From: Kitasatospora sp. NBC_01250
GTDB lineage: Bacteria; Actinomycetota; Actinomycetes; Streptomycetales; Streptomycetaceae
Length of the DNA stretch: 64,000 bases
Assembly (NCBI RefSeq): GCF_036226465.1
Contig: NZ_CP108476.1
Span: 8,370,001-8,434,000, forward strand
Direction of reading: 5' to 3'
The notes below the pieces were generated by a model that did no database searches, was not told the DNA's origin, and worked only from the letters and a program-made list of their open reading frames with translations. Of the stretch, positions 26,448 through 35,104 are shown one piece after another. Position 1 is the first letter of the stretch, and every line of letters starts with the position of its first letter. The position numbers and the translations under genes were made by a program.

Positions 26448-27923
26448 CTAAGGGCGGCGCAGGTGCAGGGCGAGGGCGGGGCACTGGTTCACGGCGCGGC
26501 GGGCGTCGTGGTCCTGCCAGGGGGCGACGGGGATGGTGGTCGACACCGGGAAGCCGTGCGGGCCGAGCCGGACGAGGCCGGGGGCCAGCACGCCGCACAG
26601 TCCGTGGCCGGCGCAGCGGGACCAGTCGACTTCCAGGCTGGCGCCTTCGTCGCGGGGGAGCGGCAGCAGGCCGAGGACCGGGCGTCCGCAGCCGGGGCCG
26701 GCGACGTGGGCCTCGACGTCCCGGGCGAAGACGTCGAGCGCGCTCAGCACGAAGCGGGCCGTGCCGTCGGGGTGCGAGCAGGCGCCGCCGCCCCGTGCGC
26801 CGCCGAGGGCACGCCGCAGGTCCTCCAGCACCGCGGGCCCGCCGGTGCCCGCGGCCAGCGCGGCGAGGGCCTCGGCGGCGTCGGGCAGGCCGCGCTTGCA
26901 CGGTCCGCACTGCCCGGCCGACTCGCTCGCCAGCCAGGCCGCGACCCGGGTGATCTCGCCGAGCGGGCAGGTGGCGGCGGGGAGCGCGACGATCGCGCCG
27001 GCGCCGAGGGTGCCGCCGCGCTCGGCGAGACCCGCGCGGGAGAGCGGTGCGCCGACGGCGGCCGCCGGGTCCAGCCAGCCGCCGTGGTAGCCGCCCACCA
27101 GTACGCCGGCCCCCGGCGGCAGCCCGGACACCTCCAGCACCTCTCCCAGCCTCGTGCCGCTGGGGGCCTCCACCACCAGCGGCTCCGCCCCGGGACGGTT
27201 GACGGTGAGCAGGACGGTGCCCGGCTCTGCGCCGGTGCCGACCGCGGCGTACGCCGCGGGACCGAGCCGGGCGGCCACGGCGAGCTGCGCCCAGGTCTCG
27301 GCGTTGGACAGCAGCGTGGGGCGTCGGCCAACGCCGGCCGGCCCGCCCTCGGCTCCGCGGGCCTTCACCGCGGGGGGCAGCACCGCAAGCCCGTTGATGC
27401 CACGGATCAGTGCGCCGGACTCGCCGGAGACGAAGCGTTCGGGCAGGCACACGGTCCGGGCCGGGCACGGCAGGTCGCGCTCGTCGAGGGCGGCGGGGAC
27501 GGAGTGCTCGCCGGGGCTGCCGGCGGCGACGCCGATCACGATCTCCTCGGCCCCGAAGGCGGCGGCGGCGAGGCAGGCGCCGTCCAGGACGAGGTGCGGA
27601 GTGCGGGCCAGCAGCATCCGGTCCTTGGCGCTCGGCGGCTCGCCCTCCGCGCCGTTCACCACGATGACCGGCCGCGTGCCGGTCCGCTCGGCGGCGGCGA
27701 CCGTGGCGCGGGCCTTGCGGGCGAAGGGGAAGCCCGCGCCGCCGCGCCCGCGCAGATCGATGCGCTCGGCCAGGTCCAGCAGGGCGTCCCGGGCGGGCCG
27801 GGGGAGCGGGGGGTGGACGCGGGTGTGCGCGGCCAGGTCGAGCCGCTGGAAGCGGTCCAGCCCGGCGATCAGCCGGGCCGTCCCCAGCCCGCGCACCTGC
27901 GGCGGTTCGCGTCGGGCGCTCAC
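26448..27923 (-). CDS. NuoF-like flavoprotein fused to a ferredoxin
   Basis: 491 residues from a GTG start. The NuoF core has the FMN loop GRGGAGFPF (59-67) and NGAEGEPPSAKDR (90-102). The iron-sulfur segment ESAGQCGPC has Cys339 and Cys342, with Cys382 later; the first cysteine of the usual SCGxCxPC motif is alanine (336). A C-terminal single-cluster ferredoxin follows, CAGHGLC...CPA (Cys437, Cys443, Cys481, with His440). It would pass electrons from NAD(P)H or another donor through FMN and Fe-S to a partner, most likely the membrane heme protein whose gene overlaps its start (GTGA). Confidence 0.8.
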   Translation of the reverse strand: MSARREPPQVRGLGTARLIAGLDRFQRLDLAAHTRVHPPLPRPARDALLDLAERIDLRGRGGAGFPFARKARATVAAAERTGTRPVIVVNGAEGEPPSAKDRMLLARTPHLVLDGACLAAAAFGAEEIVIGVAAGSPGEHSVPAALDERDLPCPARTVCLPERFVSGESGALIRGINGLAVLPPAVKARGAEGGPAGVGRRPTLLSNAETWAQLAVAARLGPAAYAAVGTGAEPGTVLLTVNRPGAEPLVVEAPSGTRLGEVLEVSGLPPGAGVLVGGYHGGWLDPAAAVGAPLSRAGLAERGGTLGAGAIVALPAATCPLGEITRVAAWLASESAGQCGPCKRGLPDAAEALAALAAGTGGPAVLEDLRRALGGARGGGACSHPDGTARFVLSALDVFARDVEAHVAGPGCGRPVLGLLPLPRDEGASLEVDWSRCAGHGLCGVLAPGLVRLGPHGFPVSTTIPVAPWQDHDARRAVNQCPALALHLRRP

Positions 27924-28756
27924 CGGCCACCACCGGGCCGGGCCAGCCCCAGGGGTCCGGGGACGGGTGGTGCGGCGTGCCGCGGCTGCTGGGGCACCTG
28001 GCCCCTGAGCGGGCCGATGAGCGGACCGAAGGCCCGCGCCGGGGCCGGGTCGCTCCAGGCGGCCGGCCGGCCGCCGGCGCTGGGCGGCGCGGAGCGGCCC
28101 GTCGGCGGGGCCGGGCGCGGTGCGCCGGGCCGGTGCGCCTTGGAGCGGTGCCGGTGCCGGCTGAGCGTGCGGCGGTGCCCCAGCCAGGAGAGGGCGCGCA
28201 CCAGCAGGGCGAGGGCGATCAGCGCCGCACACAGGCCGTAGCCCCACAGGACCCAGGCGTGCGCCGCGCGTCCGGCGGTCAGCCCGTGGGCCAGCGCGAC
28301 CGGCCAGCAGACGTACGCGCCCGCGTGCAGCACACGCCAGAGCCAGGCGTGCCGGCTGCCGGCGAACCGCCCGCGCAGTGCGCCCGTCGCCGCGACGAGC
28401 ACGAGCAGGTCGGCCGCGACGGTGCCCAGGGCGACCGCGACGGCGGTGCTGCCGGTGAACGGCAGCACCGCGCTCTGCGGGGCGGCGTGGTGCTCGGCGA
28501 CCTTGACCGCGATGTGGACCGCCAGAAATCCCAGCGCCGCGACGGCAGTTGCCCGGTGCACCGACTGGACGGCCACCCGCAGCCGGGGCGTCAGGACCAG
28601 GCGGTCGGTGGCAGCCAGCCCGCACACGACCACCGCGGTCAGCGAGAGCAGGGTGAAGACCCCGGCGAAGTAGTCCAGGAAAGCCATCACGCGGCCGGCC
28701 GCACCGACCGGCGCGCCGCCGAGCGCGGCACCTGCGAACAGGGCCGATCCGGACAT
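27920..28756 (-). CDS. Ferric-reductase-like di-heme membrane protein
   Basis: 278 residues with about six hydrophobic segments in the first 190. Two histidine pairs on opposing helices, His67/His81 and His144/His157, are spaced as in bis-heme b-type transmembrane reductases (cytochrome b561/ferric reductase-like domain). The C-terminal ~90 residues are proline/arginine-rich and probably disordered. The stop overlaps the start of the NuoF-ferredoxin gene, so the two proteins probably form a membrane electron-transfer pair. Substrate and direction are unknown. Confidence 0.7.
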   Translation of the reverse strand: MSGSALFAGAALGGAPVGAAGRVMAFLDYFAGVFTLLSLTAVVVCGLAATDRLVLTPRLRVAVQSVHRATAVAALGFLAVHIAVKVAEHHAAPQSAVLPFTGSTAVAVALGTVAADLLVLVAATGALRGRFAGSRHAWLWRVLHAGAYVCWPVALAHGLTAGRAAHAWVLWGYGLCAALIALALLVRALSWLGHRRTLSRHRHRSKAHRPGAPRPAPPTGRSAPPSAGGRPAAWSDPAPARAFGPLIGPLRGQVPQQPRHAAPPVPGPLGLARPGGGR

Positions 28757-29122
28757 CTGGACACCTTCTTCCGTGGGTTTCGGGCAACCGGCAGTGAGGC
28801 GGGCGGCCCGGCTCGACCCGGCCCATTCTTAGCGGCCCGCGAAGGGCCGACAAAGATCCCCCAGTACGACACCGGGCAGTAGCAGGCCGCCCCTCGCACG
28901 TGCTCATCCGAAGTCCGAGCAGGGCGGCGGGGCCTACGGGCGACCGTAGTAGACGCCCGGAGCGACGTAACCGGGCTCACGTTCCGACGGCCCGCCGGCC
29001 GCGGATCGGAGCCTGGCCGACGAGGTGGCCGACGAGGTGGCCGACGAGATGGCCGCCGACCGGCGCGCAGCTTGCCCCAAGGGCCCTTGTCCGGAGTGCG
29101 TGACGTGCGAAAGCATGCCGTA
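28757..29122. other. Divergent promoter region with 12-bp tandem repeat
   Basis: 366 bases between divergent genes. At 29019-29054 there are three tandem copies of GACGAGGTGGCC (the last with one change). Otherwise I see no clear gene or operator. A 60-residue minus-strand frame (28934-29116) covers the repeats but lacks a ribosome-binding site. Confidence 0.5.
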
Positions 29123-31612
29123 ATGCCGACACTTCTTCGTACCGAAGCCACCGCCCGCGCCCGCCTGCTCGATGTGCACTCCTACCGCGTCGACCTGGAC
29201 CTCACCCGGGGCGATCGGACCTTCCGCAGCACCGCCGTGATCCGGTTCGGCTGCGCGGAGCCCGGCGCGCTGTCCTTCGTGGAGGTCGAGCCCGAGGCGC
29301 TGCTGCGCGCCGAGCTGAACGGCCGCCCGCTGGACCCGGCCACCCTCGTCGAGGGCGGCCGGCTGCCGCTGCCCGGGCTGGCGGCCGAGAACGAGCTGCT
29401 GGTGGAGGCCGACATGGCCTACTCGCGCACGGGCGAGGGCCTGCACCGCTTCACCGACCCGGCCGACGGGGCGGCCTATGTGTACGCCTCGTGCGGCCCC
29501 GACCTCGCCCCGAAGGTCTTCGCCTGCTTCGACCAGCCGGACCTGAAGGCGCCGTTCACCTTCACCGTCACCGCGCCCGAGGACTGGACGGTGATCGGCA
29601 ACGGTGCGGCGGGCCGGCTCACCGACGGCCGCTGGGAGATCTCGCCGGTCGGTCCGATCTCCCCGTACCTGGTCACCGTCGTCGGCGGTCCGCTGCACGC
29701 GGTGCGCACCGAGCACGACGGCATCCCGCTGGGCCTGTACGCCCGCCGCTCGCTCGCCGCCGAGCTGGAGCGCGAGGCCGAGGAGCTGTTGGAGGTCACC
29801 CGGGCCTCGTTCGACCGGCTGCACGAACTCTTCACCGAGCGCTACCCGTTCGGCGGCTACGACCAGGTGTTCGTGCCCGAGTTCAACTGGGGCGCGATGG
29901 AGAACCCGGGCTGCGTGGTGCTGCGGGACGAGCTGCTGTTCCGCTCCGAGCCCACCGACGCCCAGCGCATGATGCGCGCCATGGTGGTCTGCCACGAGAT
30001 GGCCCACATGTGGTTCGGCAACCTGGTCACCCTGGCCTGGTGGGACGACGTGTGGCTGAACGAGTCGTTCGCCGAGATGCTCGGCCACCGGGTCGCGGCC
30101 GAGGCCACCGAGTACACCGGCGCCTGGACGCTGTTCGCCAGCCGCCGCAAGGGCTGGGGATACGACGCCGACCAGCGCCCCAGCACCCACCCGATCGCCG
30201 CCGCCGGGGCCGACTCCGCCGCCGAGGCGCTGGCCAGCTTCGACGGCATCTCGTACGCCAAGGGCGCCGCGGCGCTGCGCCAGCTGGTGCACTGGCTGGG
30301 CGACGAGCGGTTCTTCGCCGGCATCAACGACTACTTCGCCGAGCACCGCTGGGGCAACGCGCGGCTCGACGACTTCCTCTCCGCGCTGACCAGCGCCGAC
30401 GGGCCGGACGTGCCCGGCTGGGCCGACCAGTGGCTGCGCACCACCGGCGTGGACACGCTGCGGATCGACGTCGAGGCGCAGGACGGCGTGCTCGTCGGCG
30501 CCACCCTGGTCAACGAGGGCAGCCGACCGCACCGGGTGCGGATCGGCGTCTACGAGCGGCAGGGGGAGGCGCTCGTGGTGCGGCAGCAGCTGGACGCCGA
30601 GGTCGGCCCGGGTGCCCGCACCCCGCTGCCCGAGCTGGCGGGCACCGCCCGACCGGCCCTGCTGCTGCCCAACGACGGCGACCTCAGCTGGGCGCGGATC
30701 CGGCTGGACGAGCACTCGGCGGCCACTGTCGCGGTCTCGTTGTCGGCCGTGCCGGACGAGTTGGCGCGCGCGGTGCTCTGGGAGAACGCCCGCGACCGGG
30801 CCCGCAGCGCCGAGCTGCCGGCCGACGACTACCTGCGGCTGGTCGCCGCCCACCTGCCGGCCGAGAGCACCGACAGCATCGTGGAAGGGGTGCTGACCTT
30901 CGCCGTCGACCACGTCGTCGCCCGCTACCTCGCCCCGGCCGAGCGGCCCGCCGCGCTGGTCCTGATCGGCGACACGGCGCGGCTCCTGCTCGCCCGGCCC
31001 GACGCGAGCCGGGGCCTGCGGACCGCCTCGCTGCGCACGGTGATCGCCACCGCCACCGGGGACGAGCAGCTCGCCGAGCTGAACGGCTGGCTGGCCGGGC
31101 GCGACCTGCCGCCGGGCGTGGCGTTCGACGCCGACCAGCGGTGGACCGCACTCGCCCGGCTGGCCGCGGCCGGCCTGGCGGACGAGGAGCGGATCGCGGC
31201 CGAGCTGGCCGCCGACCCCACCAACACCGGCGAGCAGGGGGCGGCGCGGGCGCTGGCCGCGCTCCCGGACGACGCGGCCAAGGAGCGCGCCTGGGAGCGG
31301 CTGTTCACCCCCGGCCTGCTCTCCAACCGCCAACTGGTGGCCACCGCCGAGGGCTTCTGGCGCTCCGGTTCGCCGGCCACCCAGCAGGCCTACGTGCAGC
31401 GGTACTTCGAGCAGGTGCCGAGCGCGGGCGAGCGCGGCGGTGCGATCGCCAAGGGCATGGGGCTCGCGCTGTTCCCGGTGGGCGCGGCCGATGCCGCCAC
31501 GATCCGCGCGGGCGAGGAGTGCCTGGCCCGCACCGACCTCGCCCATCACCTGCGCCGCTTCCTGGCGGACAGCCTCGACGACCTGCGCCGGGCGGCGGCG
31601 CACCGCTCCTGA
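29123..31612 (+). CDS. pepN: Aminopeptidase N
   Basis: 829 residues from MPTLLRTEATARARLL. The M1 zinc aminopeptidase motifs are intact: GAMEN for substrate N-terminus binding (in FNWGAMENPG), and HEMAH with the third zinc ligand 18 residues on (NESFAE), in VVCHEMAHMWFGNLVTLAWW. The C-terminal ERAP1-like helical domain is present, so the length is normal for the family (about 850). It is a soluble cytosolic enzyme that removes N-terminal residues from peptides. It stands alone, followed by strong terminators. Confidence 0.95.
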   Translation: MPTLLRTEATARARLLDVHSYRVDLDLTRGDRTFRSTAVIRFGCAEPGALSFVEVEPEALLRAELNGRPLDPATLVEGGRLPLPGLAAENELLVEADMAYSRTGEGLHRFTDPADGAAYVYASCGPDLAPKVFACFDQPDLKAPFTFTVTAPEDWTVIGNGAAGRLTDGRWEISPVGPISPYLVTVVGGPLHAVRTEHDGIPLGLYARRSLAAELEREAEELLEVTRASFDRLHELFTERYPFGGYDQVFVPEFNWGAMENPGCVVLRDELLFRSEPTDAQRMMRAMVVCHEMAHMWFGNLVTLAWWDDVWLNESFAEMLGHRVAAEATEYTGAWTLFASRRKGWGYDADQRPSTHPIAAAGADSAAEALASFDGISYAKGAAALRQLVHWLGDERFFAGINDYFAEHRWGNARLDDFLSALTSADGPDVPGWADQWLRTTGVDTLRIDVEAQDGVLVGATLVNEGSRPHRVRIGVYERQGEALVVRQQLDAEVGPGARTPLPELAGTARPALLLPNDGDLSWARIRLDEHSAATVAVSLSAVPDELARAVLWENARDRARSAELPADDYLRLVAAHLPAESTDSIVEGVLTFAVDHVVARYLAPAERPAALVLIGDTARLLLARPDASRGLRTASLRTVIATATGDEQLAELNGWLAGRDLPPGVAFDADQRWTALARLAAAGLADEERIAAELAADPTNTGEQGAARALAALPDDAAKERAWERLFTPGLLSNRQLVATAEGFWRSGSPATQQAYVQRYFEQVPSAGERGGAIAKGMGLALFPVGAADAATIRAGEECLARTDLAHHLRRFLADSLDDLRRAAAHRS

Positions 31613-31642
31613 CGGGTCGGCCTGACGGGTCGACCTGACCGT

Positions 31643-31676
31643 CGGTGGGCGCGGGGAGCCGTCCCCGCGCCCACCG
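31643..31676. terminator. Strong GC hairpin after pepN
   Basis: 15-base perfect arms (CGGTGGGCGCGGGGA and complement) around a GCCG loop, 31 bases past the pepN stop and before the convergent exporter gene. Confidence 0.75.
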
Positions 31677-31704
31677 GAGCCCGACGGCCTCGCATCCGCC
31701 GTCG

Positions 31705-31758
31705 CCAGGTATGCCGATGACCTGACCAGTTCACTGGTCAGGTCATCGGCATACCTGG
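31705..31758. repeat. 26-bp-arm perfect palindrome at cluster edge
   Basis: Perfect inverted repeat: arms 31705-31730 and 31733-31758 with only a 2-base centre (TC). It is unusually long and less GC-rich than a normal streptomycete terminator. It lies between the convergent pepN and exporter genes, in addition to the hairpin at 31643-31676. It may be a second terminator for the biosynthetic-cluster operon or a recombination boundary. Confidence 0.75.
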
Positions 31759-31788
31759 ACGAGGACTGCGGGCCCGCCCGACGTGGTC

Positions 31789-33111
31789 TCAAGCCGTGGC
31801 CGGCTCCGTGGCCTTGGCGGTCGGCGCTCCGTCAGCCGTGGCCTCGTCGGCCGCGGTGCCGGCGTCGTCGGCCGCGGTCTCGTCGGCCAGCGCCTGCAGG
31901 CGGGGGTTGCGGGCGACCAGGGCGGGCATGGTCGCGCCGAGCAGGGCGAACCCGAGCGCGAGCACGATCCACCCGGGGCCGCCGTGGCCGATCACCAGCC
32001 AGGTGAAGAGCGCGGGCGCGAACATCCGCCCGAGGTCCTGGCCCATCGCGTGGGTGCCCTGGTACTGGCCCTGCGCGTGGTCCGGGGCCAGCGCGTAGGC
32101 GAGGCTCCAACTGCCCGCCGACTGCCGCACCTCGCCGAAGGCGTGGGTGAGCGCGCCGAGCACCAGCAGGGCGCAGGCGGGCAGCAGCGAGGTCGAACCG
32201 GTGACCGCGAACAGCAGGCACGCGGCCGACACCGCGCCGGCCCCCTGGAAGCTGGCCGCCGCCGCGCGGGTGGGCGTGTCGGTGCCCTTGGCCGCCTTGG
32301 TCTGCGCGACGACCACGAAGGCCGTGTTGACCACCAGGAGCGTCGCGCTCATCCACCGCGGCGCGCTGGTGTGCTGCACCACCCAGAGCGGGAGCACCAC
32401 GTCCAGCAGGACGCCCTGCGCGCTCAACAGCCCGTCCAGCACGGTGAAGCTGAGGAACGACCAGTCGCGCAGCACCCCGAGGGCCGGCCCGGCCGTGGCC
32501 GGGACCGGCGGGACGGCGTGCTCCTTGAAGGTGAGCAGGGCGGTGGTCAGGAACGCGCACGCGGCGAGGGCCATCGCCGCCTGGTAGGCGGAGCGCGACC
32601 CGATGGCGAGCGTCAGACCGGCCAGGCAGGCACCGACCGAGACGCCGAGGTTGCTCGAGGAGCGCGCGTACGCGAGGACCTGGATCCGCTCCTTGGGCGG
32701 GATGAGCCCCGCGATCATGGCCTTGCGGGCGCTGCGCCCGGCGCGGTAGGCCAGGTTCTGGCCGGAGGCGACCACCAGGTACGGCCAGAAGCCGTGGACC
32801 AGCAGCATCCCCGCCGTCAGCAGCGTCATCGCCAGGAACGACCAGAACTGCACGGTCCGCGGGCCGACCCGGTCCGCGAGGTGGCCGAGCGGGGTGCTGC
32901 ACAGCAGCACGATGACCGCGGACACGCTCAGGCACAGGCCGAACTGATCGGTCGACAGGTGCAGCACCGTGATGGCGTAGATCGCGTTGAGCGCCACCCA
33001 GATGCCCTGGCCCAGTGACATCACGCCCGTGATCAGCGCGATGAGCCGTCCGGGGCCCGGGGGGAGGAGGATGCGGTCCAGCGTGGTGAGGAAGCGGTTT
33101 CTTACGGCCAT
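31789..33111 (-). CDS. MFS exporter of the biosynthetic cluster (left arm)
   Basis: 440 residues with 12 hydrophobic segments. The MFS loop 2-3 motif is present as GHLADRVGPRTVQF. The C-terminal tail is Ala/Thr/Asp-rich and soluble. It is clearly paralogous to the second exporter at 44498-45736: LPLWVVQHTSAPRWMSATLLVVNTAFVVVAQ corresponds to MPVWVLQHTSAPRATVSVLYALNTVLVVVAQ. The ATG overlaps the ATP-grasp stop (TGATG). Likely role: export of, or resistance to, the cluster's product. Confidence 0.82.
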   Translation of the reverse strand: MAVRNRFLTTLDRILLPPGPGRLIALITGVMSLGQGIWVALNAIYAITVLHLSTDQFGLCLSVSAVIVLLCSTPLGHLADRVGPRTVQFWSFLAMTLLTAGMLLVHGFWPYLVVASGQNLAYRAGRSARKAMIAGLIPPKERIQVLAYARSSSNLGVSVGACLAGLTLAIGSRSAYQAAMALAACAFLTTALLTFKEHAVPPVPATAGPALGVLRDWSFLSFTVLDGLLSAQGVLLDVVLPLWVVQHTSAPRWMSATLLVVNTAFVVVAQTKAAKGTDTPTRAAAASFQGAGAVSAACLLFAVTGSTSLLPACALLVLGALTHAFGEVRQSAGSWSLAYALAPDHAQGQYQGTHAMGQDLGRMFAPALFTWLVIGHGGPGWIVLALGFALLGATMPALVARNPRLQALADETAADDAGTAADEATADGAPTAKATEPATA

Positions 33112-34373
33112 CAGACGGTCTCGCTCTTTCGTGCGTGGGACTGCAACAGGAACTCCAGCCGCCCGACGCCCTCCTGCGCGGCCGCCACGGCCGCGTCCGC
33201 GGTGGCCGCCGTGGCGCGCACCTGGGCGACCCGGGACTCCGAGGAGGCCAGGCCCGCGATCACGGCGCCCGGCCGGGCGAGCAACTGCACCTCGCTGACG
33301 CCGGCCACCGCCTCGGCCGCCTCGGACCCGGACACCTCGGCCAGGACACCGGCGCCGTCGAGCGCCGCGAACCAGATCGCGGAGGCGATCGGCTCGCGCG
33401 GCTCGGCCAGCGTGGCGCGGATGCCGGGCAGCACGGACTCGCCGAGCGTCTGGCGCACCACGCAGTCGGCCAGGTCGACCCCGGTGACGTCGAGGGTCAG
33501 CTCCGGGATCTCGTCGCCGCCGGCCCGCAGGTGCGTCTCGATCACCCGCGGGCCGTCCGGCCCGAGCACGACCTCGGTGTGGGTGGCGCCGAACTCGACG
33601 CCGAGCGCGTCGAGCACCCGGGTGACGTACCCCTCGACCTCCTTGGCCGCGACCTCGGTCAGCGGCGCCGGTGCGACGTGACCGAGCTCGACGAAGCTCA
33701 CCGGGTCGGAGTACTTGCGGGTGATCGACACCACCAGGTGCTCGCCCGCCTCGGAGAACGCCTCGACGCTGTACTGCTCGCCGCTGAGGAACTCCTCGAC
33801 GACGACGCCGCTCTCCGTGGAGCCGATCCAGGCGTCGTCGCCGGTGGCCCGTTGCCAGGCCGCGGCGACCTCCTCCTCGGAGTGCACCAGGGCGACGCCG
33901 GCACTGCCGGCACCCGCGACCGGCTTCACCACGACCGGCCCGCCGTGGGCGCGCAGGAAGGCCCGCACGTCCTGCTCACTGGTGGCCAGCGTGTGCGCCG
34001 TGGTGTCGACGCCGGCCTCGTCGAGCCGGTTGCGCATCAGGTTCTTGTCGTGGACCATCGCGACCGTCTCCGGCCGGTGCGTGGGCAGGCCCAGGGCCGC
34101 GCCGACCGCCGCGCAGCGGTCCTGGTCGCGCTCGCCGACCGTGGCGATCCGGGTGAACGGGTGGTACGCGTGGACCGCGGCGGCGAGCGCGATCCACTCC
34201 TCGTCCGGGGCCTGTTCGCGCACCGCGACGACCCGGGCGTTCTCGTGCGCCAGGCGCAGCTTGTGGACGTACTCGACACGGCACAGCACAGTGGTGTCGG
34301 CGCCGGGGCTGGCCGCGCGGACGAGGGCGGGGTACTCCCGCCCGGTACCCATGACCAGGACGTGCTCGGGCAC
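33111..34373 (-). CDS. ATP-grasp carboxylate-amine ligase 1
   Basis: 420 residues from a GTG (VPEHVLVMGTGREYP) with GAGGAG 6 bases upstream, which favours it over the GTG 15 bases earlier. The ATP-grasp elements are MVHDKNLMRNRLDEAGVDT (lid helix), GPVVVKPVAGAGSAGVALV (phosphate loop with Lys), VVVEEFLSGEQYSVEAF (adenine-contacting Glu) and THTEVVLGPDGPRVIETHLRAGGDEI (metal-binding Glu/His). The family joins a carboxylate to an amine through an acyl phosphate. It is one of four such ligases in the cluster. Confidence 0.85.
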   Translation of the reverse strand: MPEHVLVMGTGREYPALVRAASPGADTTVLCRVEYVHKLRLAHENARVVAVREQAPDEEWIALAAAVHAYHPFTRIATVGERDQDRCAAVGAALGLPTHRPETVAMVHDKNLMRNRLDEAGVDTTAHTLATSEQDVRAFLRAHGGPVVVKPVAGAGSAGVALVHSEEEVAAAWQRATGDDAWIGSTESGVVVEEFLSGEQYSVEAFSEAGEHLVVSITRKYSDPVSFVELGHVAPAPLTEVAAKEVEGYVTRVLDALGVEFGATHTEVVLGPDGPRVIETHLRAGGDEIPELTLDVTGVDLADCVVRQTLGESVLPGIRATLAEPREPIASAIWFAALDGAGVLAEVSGSEAAEAVAGVSEVQLLARPGAVIAGLASSESRVAQVRATAATADAAVAAAQEGVGRLEFLLQSHARKSETV

Positions 34374-34442
34374 AGTGGTTCTCCTCACGGTGTGGGGGGC
34401 GAGGGCCGGTTCCGGACCCCGGGGTGGGGGTTGGGACCGGCC

Positions 34443-35057
34443 CTAGCCCTGGAAGCCGTGCTCGGCCAGGCTCTTGTCGATCCGGGCGCGGTGGGCCGCC
34501 TCCCAGTCGTCCAGGGACTGCGCGTCCTCCTTCGCGCGCTTGGCGCGGGCGTCGCGCAGCACCTCCTCCTGGCGCGCGCCCGGGACCACCACGACGCCCT
34601 CCTCGTCGGCCACCACGAGGTCGCCGGCGTGCACCTGCACACCGCCGCAGCGCACCGCGCCGTTCAGCGGAGTGACGACCTTCTTGCCGCCGGGGATCGG
34701 GATGATCCCGCGGGCGAAGACCGGGAAGCCCATCTCGCGCACCTCGCCGAGGTCGCGGATCAGGCCGTCGAGGACGAAGGCGGCGATGCCGCGGCGCTGG
34801 GCGACGGCGCAGACGTTGCCGCCGGCGAGCGCGTAGTCGAGGTCGCCGGACTCCACGACGATGACGGAGCCGGGCTCGGCGCGGTGGATCGCCGCGTGCA
34901 GCATCAGGTTGTCGCCGGGCGGGCACTGCACGGTGAAGGCCGGTCCGGCCACTCGCGGGACGGGCGTCCACAGCGGACGGATGCCGATGTCCATGATCTG
35001 CTCGCGGCCGAGGAAGTCGGCGAGCGCGGTGGTGGGGACGGCGGGGTTCTCGGTCAT
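34443..35057 (-). CDS. RraA-family aldolase-like protein
   Basis: 204 residues, with AAGGAAAG upstream of the ATG. Family motifs are GPAFTVQCPPGDNLMLHAAI, the catalytic DGLIRDLGEVREMGFPVFARG (Asp and Arg of DxxRD) and AGDLVVADEEGVVVVPGA. RraA-like class II aldolases cleave 4-hydroxy-4-methyl-2-oxoglutarate-type acids to pyruvate; true RraA inhibits RNase E instead. Next to citrate-synthase and aconitase genes a metabolic aldolase or decarboxylase role on a citrate-like intermediate is more likely (inference). Confidence 0.75.
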   Translation of the reverse strand: MTENPAVPTTALADFLGREQIMDIGIRPLWTPVPRVAGPAFTVQCPPGDNLMLHAAIHRAEPGSVIVVESGDLDYALAGGNVCAVAQRRGIAAFVLDGLIRDLGEVREMGFPVFARGIIPIPGGKKVVTPLNGAVRCGGVQVHAGDLVVADEEGVVVVPGARQEEVLRDARAKRAKEDAQSLDDWEAAHRARIDKSLAEHGFQG

Positions 35058-35104
35058 GGTTCTGCTTTCCTTCGGTGGTGAGTTGATGCTCGGTCAGGTG
35101 GTCG

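Noticed and set aside
28934..29116. 60-residue minus-strand peptide ending in GVYYGRP, considered as a small RiPP precursor
   Set aside because: It has no ribosome-binding site, its middle is just the translated 12-bp tandem repeat, and no modification enzyme is adjacent.
31705..31758. Insertion-sequence end or integron site
   Set aside because: No transposase or integrase gene, no target duplication and no second copy are seen in the window.
28934..31792. Long minus-strand open frame opposite pepN
   Set aside because: It mirrors a clearly conserved M1 aminopeptidase. Its translation is low-complexity (Gly/Val/Arg/Gln-rich) with no domain, a usual artefact in GC-rich DNA.
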